Assembly (NCBI RefSeq): GCF_000378185.1
Contig: NZ_KB899382.1
Location: 62,001-126,000, forward strand
Length of the DNA stretch: 64,000 nucleotides
Origin: Salinimonas chungwhensis DSM 16280
GTDB lineage: Bacteria > Pseudomonadota > Gammaproteobacteria > Enterobacterales > Alteromonadaceae
Direction: 5' to 3'
Position 1 is the stretch's first letter; each line of letters starts with the position of its first letter. Shown piece after piece: positions 47,859 through 56,557 of this stretch. Under the pieces are notes generated by a model, which ran no database searches, was not told the origin of the DNA, and saw only the letters and a list, made by a program, of their open reading frames with translations. The position numbers and the translations under genes are program-made.

Positions 47859-48318
47859 TGGCCGCCATTACGCCAACAGACTGTTTTTTATCATCGCCGA
47901 TACACTCTTTTAAAGCATGCAGCCGCGGATCGCCGCTTAATTTTCTGGCTTTCCACAGAGAGGAGGTAACATGGAAAATGACGGCAAATTCGATTACCAG
48001 TATCACGGCAATAATGGGATAGCGCAGATAGCTGATAAATTCAAAATGACTGGCCAATGGCGCAGGCAACGTATATTTGGCCACCACAACACCAAGGCTT
48101 AACGGGATAACCAGCCGCCACAATTTCTGTCTTCCGCCCACAATTACCAGCAAATAAAATAAAACAGGGAGTGCAACGAGCAATACGCCCAAATAGACAT
48201 AGCTAAGAAGAGGTTGATGCGGGTGCGTCATGGACTGAGGTAGCCAGAGAAAGCCACTCAGGTACGTTGCAATAGCAGTGCACAGATAAACTAGCCTGAG
48301 CTTTACGGGTTTTCTCAT
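47776..48318 (-). CDS. Four-span membrane protein of unknown function
   Basis: About 180 residues. Four hydrophobic segments occupy about residues 6-120 and a soluble tail follows (SLWKARKLSGDPRLHALKECIGDDK). The ATG at 48318 has GGAATCAAAG in front; the longer frame begins with TTG and lacks a site. The last 25 residues (SKKSPARCCNVDAS) are encoded in the overlap with the next gene, and look like out-of-frame sequence, which supports a frameshift between the two. It lies upstream of the GG-leader peptide and rhomboid genes on the same strand, so all may belong to one accessory group. Confidence 0.55.
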   Translation of the reverse strand: MRKPVKLRLVYLCTAIATYLSGFLWLPQSMTHPHQPLLSYVYLGVLLVALPVLFYLLVIVGGRQKLWRLVIPLSLGVVVAKYTLPAPLASHFEFISYLRYPIIAVILVIEFAVIFHVTSSLWKARKLSGDPRLHALKECIGDDKKQSVGVMAASEPASWYYAIPRLSKKSPARCCNVDAS

Positions 48319-48690
48319 ATCTTTGATTCCATCCAAGGCCCTGAAAACAATGACAGGGCAATCCTTGTTCGTTAGATTATCGGGTTACCTCCACCATCGC
48401 AACTACCTGGCTTCTAGCGGCGGTTTTAGTTAAAGCTCGGCATACCCGATGACTGTTCCTGCTGACGTTTTTGAGCGTATATATTTTTTCATAAGGTAAT
48501 TCTCCCTCGCCTCATTATGGTGAAGTTAGCTGAGAATTTTAGTGAACCAGAAAAGGCGAGTGACTGATCTGATGTAGTGATCATGTGCATTTTGAATAAA
48601 AAAGTATTGAATGAGTTCAAACGTCTTTCTGGTAGTCGATTGCCTTAACATGCTTACATTTTTTAATTTCAGCAATCATAGAGTGATGAC
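48319..48690. other. Divergent intergenic region upstream of the DMSP lyase
   Basis: Spacer of about 370 bp between the four-span membrane protein and the DddY-like gene. Apart from the candidate small ORF, the plus-strand side is AT-rich promoter-like sequence with no identified operator. Confidence 0.45.
48430..48492 (-). CDS. Candidate very small ORF (20 aa)
   Basis: The minus-strand ATG at 48492 has GGGAGAA 8 bases before it and opens a 20-codon frame (MKKYIRSKTSAGTVIGYAEL). A shifted frame continues with 16 more sensible residues to about 48376. Whether it is translated is uncertain. Confidence 0.25.
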   Translation of the reverse strand: MKKYIRSKTSAGTVIGYAEL

Positions 48691-49878
48691 ATGAAAAAAC
48701 AGATCAAATACTACGTGGCCGGCTGCCATCTGTTACTGTTTTCGTCCTTAAGCACAGCAGCGGAATTTGTCTGCGACGACAATATTGATACAACAACGCA
48801 AAATACGAAAGAATCGCAAATACTGTGGCAACAAACGCTGACGTACCTTAGTGGAGTAAAAGAAATACTGACTAAGAGTCACGGATGCGACGTTGGTCCT
48901 TTAGCGGTAATTCAGACCAATGACGGTAGCGGCGATATCGCCAGAGACTGCGTAACCGACTATCAGGATGTTCAAGAGGTTATTAAGCATCTTAAACAGG
49001 TATTGGCTAATCCGGATGCAGCGAAAGCCTGTTTTGACACGCAAAAAAATTATGACGATTTTCCACTATATACAGCAAGTGAGAAGATAAAATCTACTTA
49101 TGACGTGGCAGGCTGGCTCGACAGGCCCACGCTGACTGAGTTTTATAGCAAAACGTCTGGAGACATGCAGGAAGCAGGGTTAACACTGGCTAAAGCGTTT
49201 TGGCCTATTGTTACTCAAAGCCATATGCCGGATTACCTGGAAACAGATATTACCGCAAACGCACTACCAGAGTTGTGGGCCGCAGTGGGGTGGCTACCCC
49301 TCTACGCTGACGGCGACAAAGCGCATAATGAACGGTTTAGAGGGGGTTATGCCTATGCCGATGTGATGAGTCCGTGGGGCTTGTTACGCATTAAGTCGAT
49401 TGATGGAGAAAGTGTGGGAGCAGAAATTGGTATGACTATACAGTTGCAGGACACTTTCTATCCTTATCACTTTCATCATCCGCAGGAGTTTTATCTGCCG
49501 CTCACCGCGCCTGAATGCGGTACTGAGAATCTTTTCTTTGCCGCCCATGCCGACAGCACACTTTTTGAGCATAGCAGTGAGGATAACTCGTTTATCATTG
49601 ATGCGGACAAAGCAACCGATTTGCCAGCCTGGTTTATACAAAAATCCCCAAATGGCAATAATTTCACCTACTTCGAGCGCAATACAGTGCATGCATTTAA
49701 TGCCGCTAAGCGTTGTGGTGAAACTCCCTCTGCCCTGGTTTCAGTATGGGGACGTACAACGTCTCGTAATAATGACCAAACTACACTGGTCTGTGAAGTG
49801 ATAGAGCAACAGGGGGGCAGTCGCAATGCTGAGCCACACTCGCGCTTTCGCTGCACACCTACGCAGTGGGAATATTGA
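48691..49878 (+). CDS. dddY: Periplasmic DddY-like DMSP lyase
   Basis: A 395-residue cupin-superfamily enzyme with a signal peptide (about 1-23, ending STAA), predicted periplasmic. DddY splits dimethylsulfoniopropionate into dimethyl sulfide and acrylate. The metal and catalytic pattern is clear: Tyr257-P-Y-His260-F-His262-H-P-Q-Glu266-F-Tyr268, with His334 in NTVHAF, in the same order and spacing as in characterised DddY enzymes. Cys residues (28, 66, 87, 114 and the late 276, 342, 368, 388) suggest disulfides. It stands alone: no acrylate genes (acuI, acuNK, prpE) lie next to it. A hairpin terminator follows. The family call is strong; whether it is active needs an assay. Confidence 0.8.
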   Translation: MKKQIKYYVAGCHLLLFSSLSTAAEFVCDDNIDTTTQNTKESQILWQQTLTYLSGVKEILTKSHGCDVGPLAVIQTNDGSGDIARDCVTDYQDVQEVIKHLKQVLANPDAAKACFDTQKNYDDFPLYTASEKIKSTYDVAGWLDRPTLTEFYSKTSGDMQEAGLTLAKAFWPIVTQSHMPDYLETDITANALPELWAAVGWLPLYADGDKAHNERFRGGYAYADVMSPWGLLRIKSIDGESVGAEIGMTIQLQDTFYPYHFHHPQEFYLPLTAPECGTENLFFAAHADSTLFEHSSEDNSFIIDADKATDLPAWFIQKSPNGNNFTYFERNTVHAFNAAKRCGETPSALVSVWGRTTSRNNDQTTLVCEVIEQQGGSRNAEPHSRFRCTPTQWEY

Positions 49879-49953
49879 TCAGACAAATTTAGCAGCGTCT
49901 GTAATACAGAAGTTTCAGTAGCGCTTGCCAGCTAAAAGAAGGGTAAGCCGATA

Positions 49954-49994
49954 CAAAAAGCGGTTACAACGAAAAACGTTATAATCGCTTTTTG
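49954..49994. terminator. Bidirectional terminator between dddY-like gene and chemoreceptor
   Basis: CAAAAAGCGGTTACAACG and CGTTATAATCGCTTTTTG pair over 18 bp with two G-T type mismatches around a 5-nt loop. A-rich and T-rich ends give a U tract for both strands, between two convergent stop codons. Confidence 0.85.
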
Positions 49995-50051
49995 CTTATT
50001 CAGCTGAGTTCGGGATGGATAGAGTCCGACCATTTTATGTGCCTAAAGTCA

Positions 50052-51974
50052 CTAGTAACGATAACGGCTGAGTTGCTGACGCATTAACTGTAGCTGTTCT
50101 GCCAGCTTTTGCGCATCAGCAACCACCGTTTTAGCAAAGTTGCTGTTGTCTTCGCCAAGGGCATGTATTTTTTCAATATGCTCACTGACCGTTCCTGAAA
50201 CGTTGCGCTGCTCCTGCGCCATTTGCGCATTTTCACGGTTTAGCTCGCTGATGGTGGCGACCGCCCTTAGCGCCTCATTTAAACTTCTTCCTGCTTCCCG
50301 GGTGGTTTCCACCGTGTGAAATGCACTTTCTTTGTTATTCTGCATTCGTGTTGAGGCGTCACGACTGTTGTTTTGTAAGCGCTCAATCATAGTACGAATC
50401 TCTTCTGTGGAAGATTGTGTTCTACTTGCCAGAGAGCGAACTTCATCAGCAACAACGGCAAACCCTCGGCCCTGTTCGCCTGCCCGCGCTGCTTCAATCG
50501 CTGCATTGAGGGCGAGTAGGTTAGTTTGCTCGGCTATGTTTCTGATAACCTCCATAACACCGCTAATTTCTTCGCTGGCTTTAGCCAGTTCACTGATTAC
50601 CTGTACAGACGCATCAACGTCAACGGCTTGCCGCTCGATATCGGCGATCGAAGTGTTCAGCACGGTGACGCTGTTTCGGGTATCAGTATCCGCATTTTGC
50701 GTTGCCTCATCAGCCCGCTGCGTGTTCTCTGCTACATTTTTAGCATTGCTCTGCAACTCGTTAACGGCTAAAAGAATATTATCTGTCTGACTGGTCATGC
50801 GCTTTATGGAATCATTGGACTGGCTCGCTGTAGTTTGCAGCTCAGCACTTTTGTCCAGTAGGCTGTTTGTTGTCTCACTGACTACCTGAATAGTCTGTTG
50901 AAGGTGGCTTAACAGAAGGTTGAAGCTTTTAGCCATCTTACTGAATTCATCATCTAAATTGGTATCAAAACGAAATGTCAGATCCCCTTCGCCAGTGGCG
51001 ATGTCGCCTACCACATGGGTAAAGTGCTTCAAAGGTTTACCCACAATTTTCTGAACTAGTACATAAATCAGTAGAAGAAACACAGCTCCAGCGATCAGCA
51101 CTTTTATCACAGCATCCAGAACGGACGTCCATAACATACTGCTGACCTCGCTGGTGGACGTGGCAAGAACAATATCATAATTCCATTTGGAAAAAGGCAC
51201 GATAGTGACCTCCCACTTATCTTCGCTGCCGGTAAGAGCATCATTTACCGTGTCTTCATCAACGTGATCAGAGAACATTCGCACGGTGCCCTTTCCATCT
51301 CTGATAGCAACAAACCCTTCCTCTAGTATCCTTGCCTGAGAAATAGCCTTTTCAAGCGCTTCTAAATCGGCCGAGTAGCCAACATACCAAATGCCCACCG
51401 TGTCGCCGCTGTCGTTAAGCATAGGTTCATATCCGGTAAGGTATGGGCTGCCAAGAATATCGACCTGACCATAATATGCCTGTTTCTGATTGATTTTTTG
51501 CATCGCTTTACCGTCAGGTGAAAGTCTGGTGCCAATAGCTCGCTGACCGTCTTTTATTACGTTGGTCGATACCCTGATGTAATCTTCACCGGTCCGGCTG
51601 AATAATGTTGCCGTACCGCCCATTATATTTGTCAGATTATCTACTACATCGAAGTTATTAGCCTGTGGTACGTCGCCCAAATACAACTGAGTTGCCTGGC
51701 TATTGTTTACCATCACCGGCTCGCCCAGGCGAGGTGTACCTATAGCGCTACCGCGCTCCTTTAGCAGTTTCATACTGCTTTTTACCCTCTCGGACATCAG
51801 CGTATCAGTAACAGATAGAATATCGATCAGTTGTGCAGTAACGGAGGCTTTCTTATTGGCTACTTGCGCTGTGACTTTTGAGGATGCCCGATAGACATTA
51901 AAGCCGGTTACAATCAACGTAAATAGGATAAGAAGAACGGTGATGGAAATCAGAAACTTTTTCAGTATTGACAT
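50052..51974 (-). CDS. Methyl-accepting chemotaxis protein with Cache_3-Cache_2 sensor
   Basis: About 640 residues. First span (about 6-25), then a periplasmic fused Cache sensor (about 30-275; [39 protein letters not shown]), second span (about 280-300), HAMP (about 303-355) and the MCP coiled coil with [20 protein letters not shown] and [17 protein letters not shown]. No C-terminal pentapeptide. The ATG at 51974 has GGAGA in front, so the longer frame (52007) is not used. The ligand type of such Cache_3 sensors is often an organic acid; it lies next to the DMSP lyase, which is suggestive but not proof. Confidence 0.92.
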   Translation of the reverse strand: MSILKKFLISITVLLILFTLIVTGFNVYRASSKVTAQVANKKASVTAQLIDILSVTDTLMSERVKSSMKLLKERGSAIGTPRLGEPVMVNNSQATQLYLGDVPQANNFDVVDNLTNIMGGTATLFSRTGEDYIRVSTNVIKDGQRAIGTRLSPDGKAMQKINQKQAYYGQVDILGSPYLTGYEPMLNDSGDTVGIWYVGYSADLEALEKAISQARILEEGFVAIRDGKGTVRMFSDHVDEDTVNDALTGSEDKWEVTIVPFSKWNYDIVLATSTSEVSSMLWTSVLDAVIKVLIAGAVFLLLIYVLVQKIVGKPLKHFTHVVGDIATGEGDLTFRFDTNLDDEFSKMAKSFNLLLSHLQQTIQVVSETTNSLLDKSAELQTTASQSNDSIKRMTSQTDNILLAVNELQSNAKNVAENTQRADEATQNADTDTRNSVTVLNTSIADIERQAVDVDASVQVISELAKASEEISGVMEVIRNIAEQTNLLALNAAIEAARAGEQGRGFAVVADEVRSLASRTQSSTEEIRTMIERLQNNSRDASTRMQNNKESAFHTVETTREAGRSLNEALRAVATISELNRENAQMAQEQRNVSGTVSEHIEKIHALGEDNSNFAKTVVADAQKLAEQLQLMRQQLSRYRY

Positions 51975-52259
51975 ATTTTCTCCAGGCCAACAGAGCGCGT
52001 TACTCAAGATATATCAACAAAAACACTGATACAGTGTAGTTAATTTTTAAGCTTAGCAAAGAATAGAAAAAGAGCCGTTAAACAATAGTATTAGCTGGTT
52101 TTTTCAAAGAAGGTAAAAGGCTGACTATCACGGGATGGTCTGCTTTCAAACAACCTTTTATTTTTATATAGTACCGGCAGTAAAGAGCTTTGACTGGGCG
52201 ATAGCCTTTTGACAGGACAAGCGGGGATGACTGATTTTTTACGGGCTGGCCAATAAAAT

Positions 52260-53393
52260 TTACTTCGTTTCAATAAGTTTTACCCAGTGCGGCAGCGCGC
52301 CGATATTCTCCAGGATAATTTTAAAGCTCATTAAAATAGGCACTGCTAACAAAACGCCGACGACACCCCACAACCAGCCAGCTACAGAAAGCCAGAGTAT
52401 AATAATAAGTGGGTTTAACTGCATGCTTTTGCCCAGCACCGCGGGGGTGACTAATTGTGACTCCACTATATTGATGCCTAAAAAAACCGCCGCAGGCAGA
52501 AATGCAGTGCTCACAAGCCCGAACTGTACAAGTCCGGCCACGAGCAGAATACTACAGCTGGCCAGCCCGCCCAGATAAGGCACAAAGTTCATCAATGCCA
52601 CCAGCGCGCCCCATAATATAGCGTCATCAATATTCAGGTAAGAAAATACCAGCGCTGTAACCAGCCCCAAAAGCCCGTTGATTAAGCTAATGGTGACGAT
52701 ATAAGCGGACAACTCTTTTTGAATATAGTGGACCAAAACAAGTGCCCGTCGTTTATTACTTACGAGAGGAAAATCCCGTATAAACACTTTAAACAACCCC
52801 GGCCCGAAAACCAGCAAAAAGAAAATAAAAATAATGCAGGCAAATATCTGAGCCAGAAGCAGGGGCGCGTTGCTCAATACTGTAAATGCCATCTCTATGC
52901 TATTTTGTTTTAATTTGTCGGTTACGGCGCTTTCACTCTCTTGCGTTTCGACTTGTTCTTGTGGGGCGTCTTCATCGTCTTCATCGAACCAGTCAAAAAA
53001 GGAGTCGCTTTCTTTTTTCGGCTCAGCCACAGTATTATTCTGCTCATCAACAAGACTATCGCTTAGTTCGTCGATTTCATCGGTTATTTCAGTCGCCATT
53101 TTGGGCAGAGCCTGTATCCAGCGCTCTGCCGGTTCTGCCAGCTCTAGTCCCAAAAATGTAAATGGTGCAACGAGCAATACCATCAGCGCGGCGGCTGAAA
53201 TAGTCCGGGGAATATATAGTTTTTTCGCCACGGCGATGAGAGGACTTAAAAGTAATGCCACAAAAGCCGAGAAAAAAAGCGGTATAAGAAGTGACTTTGC
53301 AAGGTATAACGTGTAGATGACAGCAAGCAACAAAAGCGTTTTCAACAGCTTGGTTTGAGGTACTTCTCTTGGATCAGGTTTTGAATCTGTCAT
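52260..53393 (-). CDS. AI-2E family transporter (PerM-like)
   Basis: A 377-residue membrane protein with about 8 spans, of the AI-2E transporter/PerM group. Family landmarks are ISLINGLLGLVTALVFSYL, WGALVALMNFVPYLGG and ESQLVTPAVLGKSMQLNPL. An acidic insertion of about 40 residues (FDWFDEDDEDAPQEQ) separates spans three and four, longer than usual for the family. Some members export autoinducer-2; others act as sodium/proton antiporters or have no known substrate, so quorum sensing should not be assumed. Confidence 0.88.
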   Translation of the reverse strand: MTDSKPDPREVPQTKLLKTLLLLAVIYTLYLAKSLLIPLFFSAFVALLLSPLIAVAKKLYIPRTISAAALMVLLVAPFTFLGLELAEPAERWIQALPKMATEITDEIDELSDSLVDEQNNTVAEPKKESDSFFDWFDEDDEDAPQEQVETQESESAVTDKLKQNSIEMAFTVLSNAPLLLAQIFACIIFIFFLLVFGPGLFKVFIRDFPLVSNKRRALVLVHYIQKELSAYIVTISLINGLLGLVTALVFSYLNIDDAILWGALVALMNFVPYLGGLASCSILLVAGLVQFGLVSTAFLPAAVFLGINIVESQLVTPAVLGKSMQLNPLIIILWLSVAGWLWGVVGVLLAVPILMSFKIILENIGALPHWVKLIETK

Positions 53394-54156
53394 TGGCTGG
53401 CCATCTTTCCCGGAAACTGTTTCGTGTATACTTCAGTCCTGCGGGAAGTACGCATTTCTGACTTGAGTTTAGAGTGCGTGTAAACATCAGTTATACGCGC
53501 AAGTATAACCCAGGTTCATTGCCGCGGTAAGATGTTTTTTACATTGCTGCGGTGGGGATTATTCTTCAAAATAGGGTTTGTGATAGCTTCGTTATTCTCG
53601 TGTAACCATGGTATGTCAGGGTCTTCAATTGAGTTGATAAAAAGCAATCATCCAGCCGTAAATTTTCTTGCTAGCCAACATTGTAGCACTAATTCAGAGC
53701 ACGCTTTAACCATTCAAAGATGAACATCAATTAGAGTGTAACCTGGTTAAATCGTTATCTAATGTTGTGATTTTGTGAGAAATAAATCCGTGATTTTTTT
53801 AATAACTGACCGGAAAGCTGATGGAAGATATATAAAAAGGCTTTGGTAATTTTAACTGGTTAAATAGTCATTTATAAAGCTGTAACTAAGTTGTTTGCAT
53901 CATAGGTAATCAACATGTCAACTTAATTGATGGTCTTTGTGTAGCGCTAATAATAGAGAAAACGTATGCGTTAAATCAAATTTAATAAAAAGTAGCGGTA
54001 ATAATTTCAAGCTTATTTTCGATGAGTGTAAACTCAGTTTTTTATTTTTCCAGCAATGGATAGAAATGCATATATAGTTTTTATAGCCATTGATTTTTCA
54101 AGTCTTTCGGGAGAGGTTTGGCGTGATAATTTTTCAGCTCTAAATCAAGGAAAAAC
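53394..54156. other. AT-rich gene-free region, about 760 bp
   Basis: No gene is supported. An open frame at 53532-53723 starts with a hydrophobic stretch and Cys (FVIASLFSCN), like a lipoprotein, but its ribosome binding site is weak and the rest has no pattern. The base composition shift marks the entry to an accessory stretch. Confidence 0.45.
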
Positions 54157-54645
54157 ATGGGTCGTATAAAAAAACACCTGCTCGGATTCGAATTCCTCAA
54201 GGTTGGGACTTTTTCATTTGCGGATACCCCTTGTCAGTTAAAGACTTGGGTCTCTGAGATCGTGCTCAATTTAACAGATGTCAGATATGAAAAAATTGGT
54301 GAAACCCTTTATTTCATCACGAGGGGTGAAGACATCGTCTATATAGGGGAGTTTACTTATACCCTGAAAAACCGATGGCTTAGCAAAGGTTATGTTGTGC
54401 ACCACATATACGACAAGCTTGCGGAAGCTCTTCGTGAAGGCACCGAGCTGGCAATGTGGGTTGCCGTTTCCCCTTACGTCGATATACCTCAAATGGGAGA
54501 ACTTAATATTAGCAAAAGCCTGGAGCAAAAAATGATTAAACACTTCAAACCAGGCTGGAATAAGAGAAATCGGTATTCGGCTGATAACGAAAACTGGGTA
54601 ACCAAGCACTGCCTACGTCTGGAAAAGCTGCTGGCCATGAGTTAA
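54157..54645 (+). CDS. GIY-YIG-type nuclease-domain protein
   Basis: A 162-residue protein with a GIY-YIG-like core: LYFI (first strand) then VYIG after a short gap (about 51-65), the Arg of LKNRW on the following helix, and a late Glu/Asn region (SLEQKMIKHFKPGWNKR) that fits the metal-binding Glu and Asn of the fold. Whether it cuts DNA is not known; members include restriction and repair enzymes and domesticated host proteins. It is convergent with the NYN gene (4-bp overlap) and lies beside an Mrr-type gene, giving three nuclease-fold genes in 2 kb. Confidence 0.68.
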   Translation: MGRIKKHLLGFEFLKVGTFSFADTPCQLKTWVSEIVLNLTDVRYEKIGETLYFITRGEDIVYIGEFTYTLKNRWLSKGYVVHHIYDKLAEALREGTELAMWVAVSPYVDIPQMGELNISKSLEQKMIKHFKPGWNKRNRYSADNENWVTKHCLRLEKLLAMS

Positions 54646-55397
54646 ATGGAAATCATTTTGGGACGGTAGCGTACGATGCTTGTTGTTCCTTTACCTCGTT
54701 GTCTAGACATCTCAAACACACTGGATAAGCTAGCTAAAACATCGGTAACCTTTTTGCCACCGTATGTGCGGGGGTCAAAATCCGGCTTGGCCCGTTTCAG
54801 AAAGCTACCTGCAGGCCCGGCGTTTACCCAGCCATCTTCATTCTGATAAAGCTCCCAGGCTTTTAGGAAGGCGGGGATAAGCGCTTCAGCACCATTGGCA
54901 GAACTAATCGAATTAGGGCTAGTCACCGTTTTTTCTGTTTTACTACTTTGGGCAGAATCAAGGTTTTCGGTAAAAACAAAATCATCACAGGCATTTCTGA
55001 AGGATACTGGCGTTTTTTTCTCACCAACACCGAATACGAACTTTTCAGACTCTCTTAGCCTGGATGCTAGTTTAGTAAAGTCGCTGTCGCTGCTGACTAA
55101 CGCAAAGGCATCAATACGGTCGGAATACAGTAAATCCATGGCATCAATTATCATCGACGCATCGGTAGCATTTTTTCCAGTGGTATAGGCAAACTGTTGG
55201 ATGGGCTGAATCGCTAGCTCGTTTAGTGGTTTCTTCCAGTTCTTAAGTGTATCAGCTGACCAGTCACCATAGGCGCGTTTAATAAGTACATGACCATGAG
55301 CGGAAATCTCATCCAGAATTACTGAAAGCCTCGCTAGCTGAGCATTATCAGCATCTATAAGTACAGCCACCTTTTTATGAACATCTAAGTTTTTCAT
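54642..55397 (-). CDS. NYN-domain protein with C-terminal OST-HTH/LOTUS domain
   Basis: About 251 residues. The N-terminal NYN/LabA-DUF88 PIN-like nuclease domain has the acidic pattern VLIDADNAQ, DASMIIDAMDLLY and SSDSDFTKLASRLRE. A Ser-rich linker follows, then an OST-HTH/LOTUS domain (about 185-245; NEDGWVNAGPAGSFLKR, DFDPRTYGGKKVTDVL), which binds RNA in other proteins. It is probably an RNA-acting nuclease or decay factor. GGAG is best spaced for the second of two adjacent ATGs (55397). It begins 17 bp after the Mrr-type gene on the same strand, an operon-like arrangement. Confidence 0.85.
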   Translation of the reverse strand: MKNLDVHKKVAVLIDADNAQLARLSVILDEISAHGHVLIKRAYGDWSADTLKNWKKPLNELAIQPIQQFAYTTGKNATDASMIIDAMDLLYSDRIDAFALVSSDSDFTKLASRLRESEKFVFGVGEKKTPVSFRNACDDFVFTENLDSAQSSKTEKTVTSPNSISSANGAEALIPAFLKAWELYQNEDGWVNAGPAGSFLKRAKPDFDPRTYGGKKVTDVLASLSSVFEMSRQRGKGTTSIVRYRPKMISI

Positions 55398-55414
55398 CAT
55401 TTCTCCGTTAAAAT

Positions 55415-56174
55415 CTATTGGGTGTGACGGCACTTTGGAAAGCTGGAACAACCTAAGAAGGAATTCCCTGCATTGATGCCACGCTTCGCTTGCCGTTCGA
55501 CAAGCTCACTACCACACCTTGGGCACGTGGTCTGCTTTGTCGCTTCTACTTTCGGTTCTGTTTGCACATCATGGATAAGAGAAAGTAGTTCGGTTCCGTC
55601 AACGAGAGTTATTCGTTTGTCAGATGCGAAGTCGATTGCTTGCTGGGTGTACCGGCCTGAAGTAATAATAATGACCTTATCTGCATTACTTGCCGTGAGC
55701 ACACCGAACATCTCACGTACCACGCTCACGCCTACTTTTTGCGCTTTCCACTGTTTACATTGCACAAGCGCCGACTCATCGCTTTTTCTCAACTCCAGGT
55801 CGATGCCACCGTCTGCACCGGACCCGCCTTCTGCCACTTGATAACCTTGTCTGCGATACGCTTCCGCGACTAACTCTTCAAAATTGCGCCAGTGCAGTTG
55901 TCGAATGCTCTCAATGTTCGTTTGGGCATCTAGTTGCCTGCCCTTGCGTCGTGAATTGAAAAACGACGCAAGGCGCGATGAGTACTATGAAAAGTGCGAA
56001 AAGCGGTGCAGGAACAGCAAAAGCCTTAAACACCACATCAATAATCTGGTTTTCGGTTTCGATAGAGGGTAGTAAGTGGCCCATCACAATATAGGTGACT
56101 GCTGCCGTTACAACAGAAACCCACCACGGCGCTTGCAATAGAAGGTCGGCAAAAGAAGTGTTTTTCCTTGGCAT
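55415..56174 (-). pseudogene. Mrr-type restriction endonuclease with membrane anchor and C4 zinc ribbon, frameshifted
   Basis: One gene in two frames. The N-terminal part (ATG at 56174 with AAGGA in front; MPRKNTSFADLLL) has two membrane spans and runs to about 55963. The rest, one frame over, reads FNSRRKGRQLDAQ, then the Mrr core: WRNFEELVAEAYRRQGY, GADGGIDLEL and VQCKQWK (the D...QxK active site), ending in a topoisomerase-type zinc ribbon (CPRCGS and GCSSFPKC). Removing one A from the A5 run at 55959-55963 restores a single frame of about 250 residues, matching the family layout. It is a broken gene, a sequencing error or, less likely, a recoding site. Confidence 0.75.
55942..55973. repeat. 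Perfect 11-bp inverted repeat around the Mrr frameshift
   Basis: CCTTGCGTCGT (55942-55952) and ACGACGCAAGG (55963-55973) are exact reverse complements with a 10-nt loop that contains the frameshifted A tract, inside the coding region of the Mrr-type gene. Confidence 0.9.
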
Positions 56175-56557
56175 AATCAAACATCCTTGTTGAATAACCA
56201 AAGCATAGTAACCCAGCCGATATCGTCGTTGGGTATTGATTCCAGTCGTGTAGTATTGCCTAGTTTGAAGTGTTAATACCTGATAGAAAGGAGAGGTAAA
56301 CATGGATGTGTTTATCGGTATGAAGTCACATATATCGAAGTAACACGGGACAGTCACTCATTCTTTAAAAGAGGCCTTCAGGTGTTAAAAGTGCAGGCCG
56401 ATGAACGGGTGTGGTTCACCTTACCCATGCCGCGGTAGGGTCCACGGCTTTATAGCAATCATTTTGTCATTGTTCATAAACCACGACTTACAAGGTTCTG
56501 GTCAAGGTAGAGCAAAGCGAGTGAACAGCGAACCAATAACCAGATGCGCGGGTTTAA
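56175..56557. other. Spacer of about 380 bp
   Basis: No gene is visible between the Mrr-type and ZapE genes. It carries one copy of an 11-bp motif (GGACAGTCACT) that is repeated inverted on the far side of zapE. Confidence 0.5.
56348..56358 (+). repeat. GGACAGTCACT motif, copy 1 (inverted with copy 2)
   Basis: Exact 11-bp match, in inverted orientation, to 57909-57919. The two copies bracket zapE. They may be fragments of REP-like or small transposon sequences, or chance. Confidence 0.35.

Noticed and set aside
52091..52273. 60-codon minus-strand frame after the AI-2E-type gene.
   Set aside because: Overlaps the real gene end and has no start signal.
53532..53723. A 63-codon frame with a lipoprotein-like beginning.
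   Set aside because: Weak ribosome site, no conserved tail and AT-rich surroundings; kept only as a note.
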